Source of the DNA: Thermodesulfovibrio sp.
Lineage (GTDB): Bacteria; Nitrospirota; Thermodesulfovibrionia; Thermodesulfovibrionales; JdFR-85
Length of the DNA stretch: 5,110 bases
Direction of reading: 5' to 3'
NCBI GenBank assembly: GCA_027050975.1
Contig: JALUAR010000066.1
Span: 1 to 5,110 of the forward strand
Made by a program: the position numbers and the translations under genes. Under the pieces are notes generated by a model, which had not been told where the DNA came from, searched no databases, and was given only the letters and a program-made list of their open reading frames with translations. The number at the start of each line of letters is the position of its first letter. Positions within the stretch are counted from its first letter, which is position 1. This document shows, one piece after another, positions 4,753 through 5,110 of the stretch.

Positions 4753-5110
4753 ATGAAAACGGAGGGTGGGGGGATTAATCGCTATAGCAAAAGCATCGGA
4801 CGTGTTATAGTATTGTTTTTCCTCCTGTTTTGCTTATCAGTTCAAACCTTCGCAGCATCAGAGTTGTACTATTCTGTCCAGGTAGGAAGTTTCAAAAAGA
4901 GAAGGATTGCAGAGAATCTATACACTCGTATAGAAAAGCGCCTACAGAAAAGACTCCTTGATTACCTCAGGATTGAGAAGCTGACGGAGTATTATACAGT
5001 AAGAGTGGGTAGGTTTAAAAAAAGAGCAGAGGCAAAAAGAGCACTTAACGAGATCAGAAGATTTTTCCCAGGTGCCATCGTGGTAAAAGTGAATATACAG
5101 AATGAAAGAA
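4753..5110 (+). CDS. SPOR-domain periplasmic protein, 3' end outside window
   Basis: 119 codons are visible, without a stop. The N-terminus is a signal peptide or anchor: basic n-region (N9-R10...K13...R17), hydrophobic core VIVLFFLLFCLSV (18-30), and a likely signal peptidase I site after QTFA (34). C27 is not in a lipobox. From about residue 39 to 114 a SPOR domain follows, with its two half-motifs YYSVQVGSFKKR (39-50) and YYTVRVGRFKKR (80-91). Family knowledge: SPOR domains bind denuded septal peptidoglycan, and many sit in division or wall-remodelling proteins. The visible part may be only the start of a longer protein. The ATG is supported by GGAGA (4741-4745) 7 nt upstream. It is divergent from aor and seems functionally unrelated. 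Confidence 0.85.
   Translation, partial: MKTEGGGINRYSKSIGRVIVLFFLLFCLSVQTFAASELYYSVQVGSFKKRRIAENLYTRIEKRLQKRLLDYLRIEKLTEYYTVRVGRFKKRAEAKRALNEIRRFFPGAIVVKVNIQNER

Noticed and set aside
4768..4773. Run of six G near the start of the SPOR gene as a phase-variation tract
   Set aside because: Six bases is short for slippage-driven switching, and no alternative frame or duplicate start supports it.

Overview
The window looks bacterial, moderate in G+C with AT-rich intergenic DNA. It carries sigma70-type promoters and Shine-Dalgarno sites, and ends in a periplasmic SPOR-domain gene. A tungsten-type aldehyde:ferredoxin oxidoreductase (AOR) beside its accessory genes suggests an anaerobe or microaerophile. 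A Nitrospirota or deltaproteobacterial (Desulfobacterota-like) source fits, but this is inference and no marker gene settles it.

Layout. Positions 1-189 hold no convincing gene. A minus-strand radical SAM/SPASM protein (190-1524) resembles the AOR cofactor-modifying proteins. It is transcribed away from a plus-strand MoaD/ThiS-like sulfur-carrier gene (1658-1882) across a 133-bp AT-rich region. That region contains three ATTATAA palindromes, a strong CRP-like dyad, and an extended -10 box so close to the MoaD start that its mRNA should be leaderless. A minus-strand 208-residue protein (1889-2515) converges with the MoaD gene at a 6-bp gap. I read it as two MoaD-like beta-grasp modules in tandem without the GlyGly tail. 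Upstream of it on the same strand is the 578-residue AOR (2585-4321), with an 11-bp hairpin in the 69-bp gap. The AOR gene has a near-consensus promoter (TTGACA, 17 bp, TATAGT, with A-tracts upstream). Its roughly 150-nt leader contains a 30-codon ORF with its own Shine-Dalgarno site, in frame with AOR. On the right, a plus-strand SPOR-domain protein (4753 onward) is cut by the window edge and looks unrelated.

How the genes may work together. AOR carries tungsten bis-pterin and one [4Fe-4S] cluster and oxidises aldehydes to acids (or the reverse) with ferredoxin. The MoaD-like protein would donate sulfur for pterin dithiolene formation. The radical SAM protein is probably a maturation factor for the cofactor or the enzyme. 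The tandem beta-grasp protein sits in the AOR transcript and may be an AOR-specific partner or chaperone. The least described parts are the tandem beta-grasp protein, the 30-residue leader peptide, and the arrangement of the divergent promoter region.
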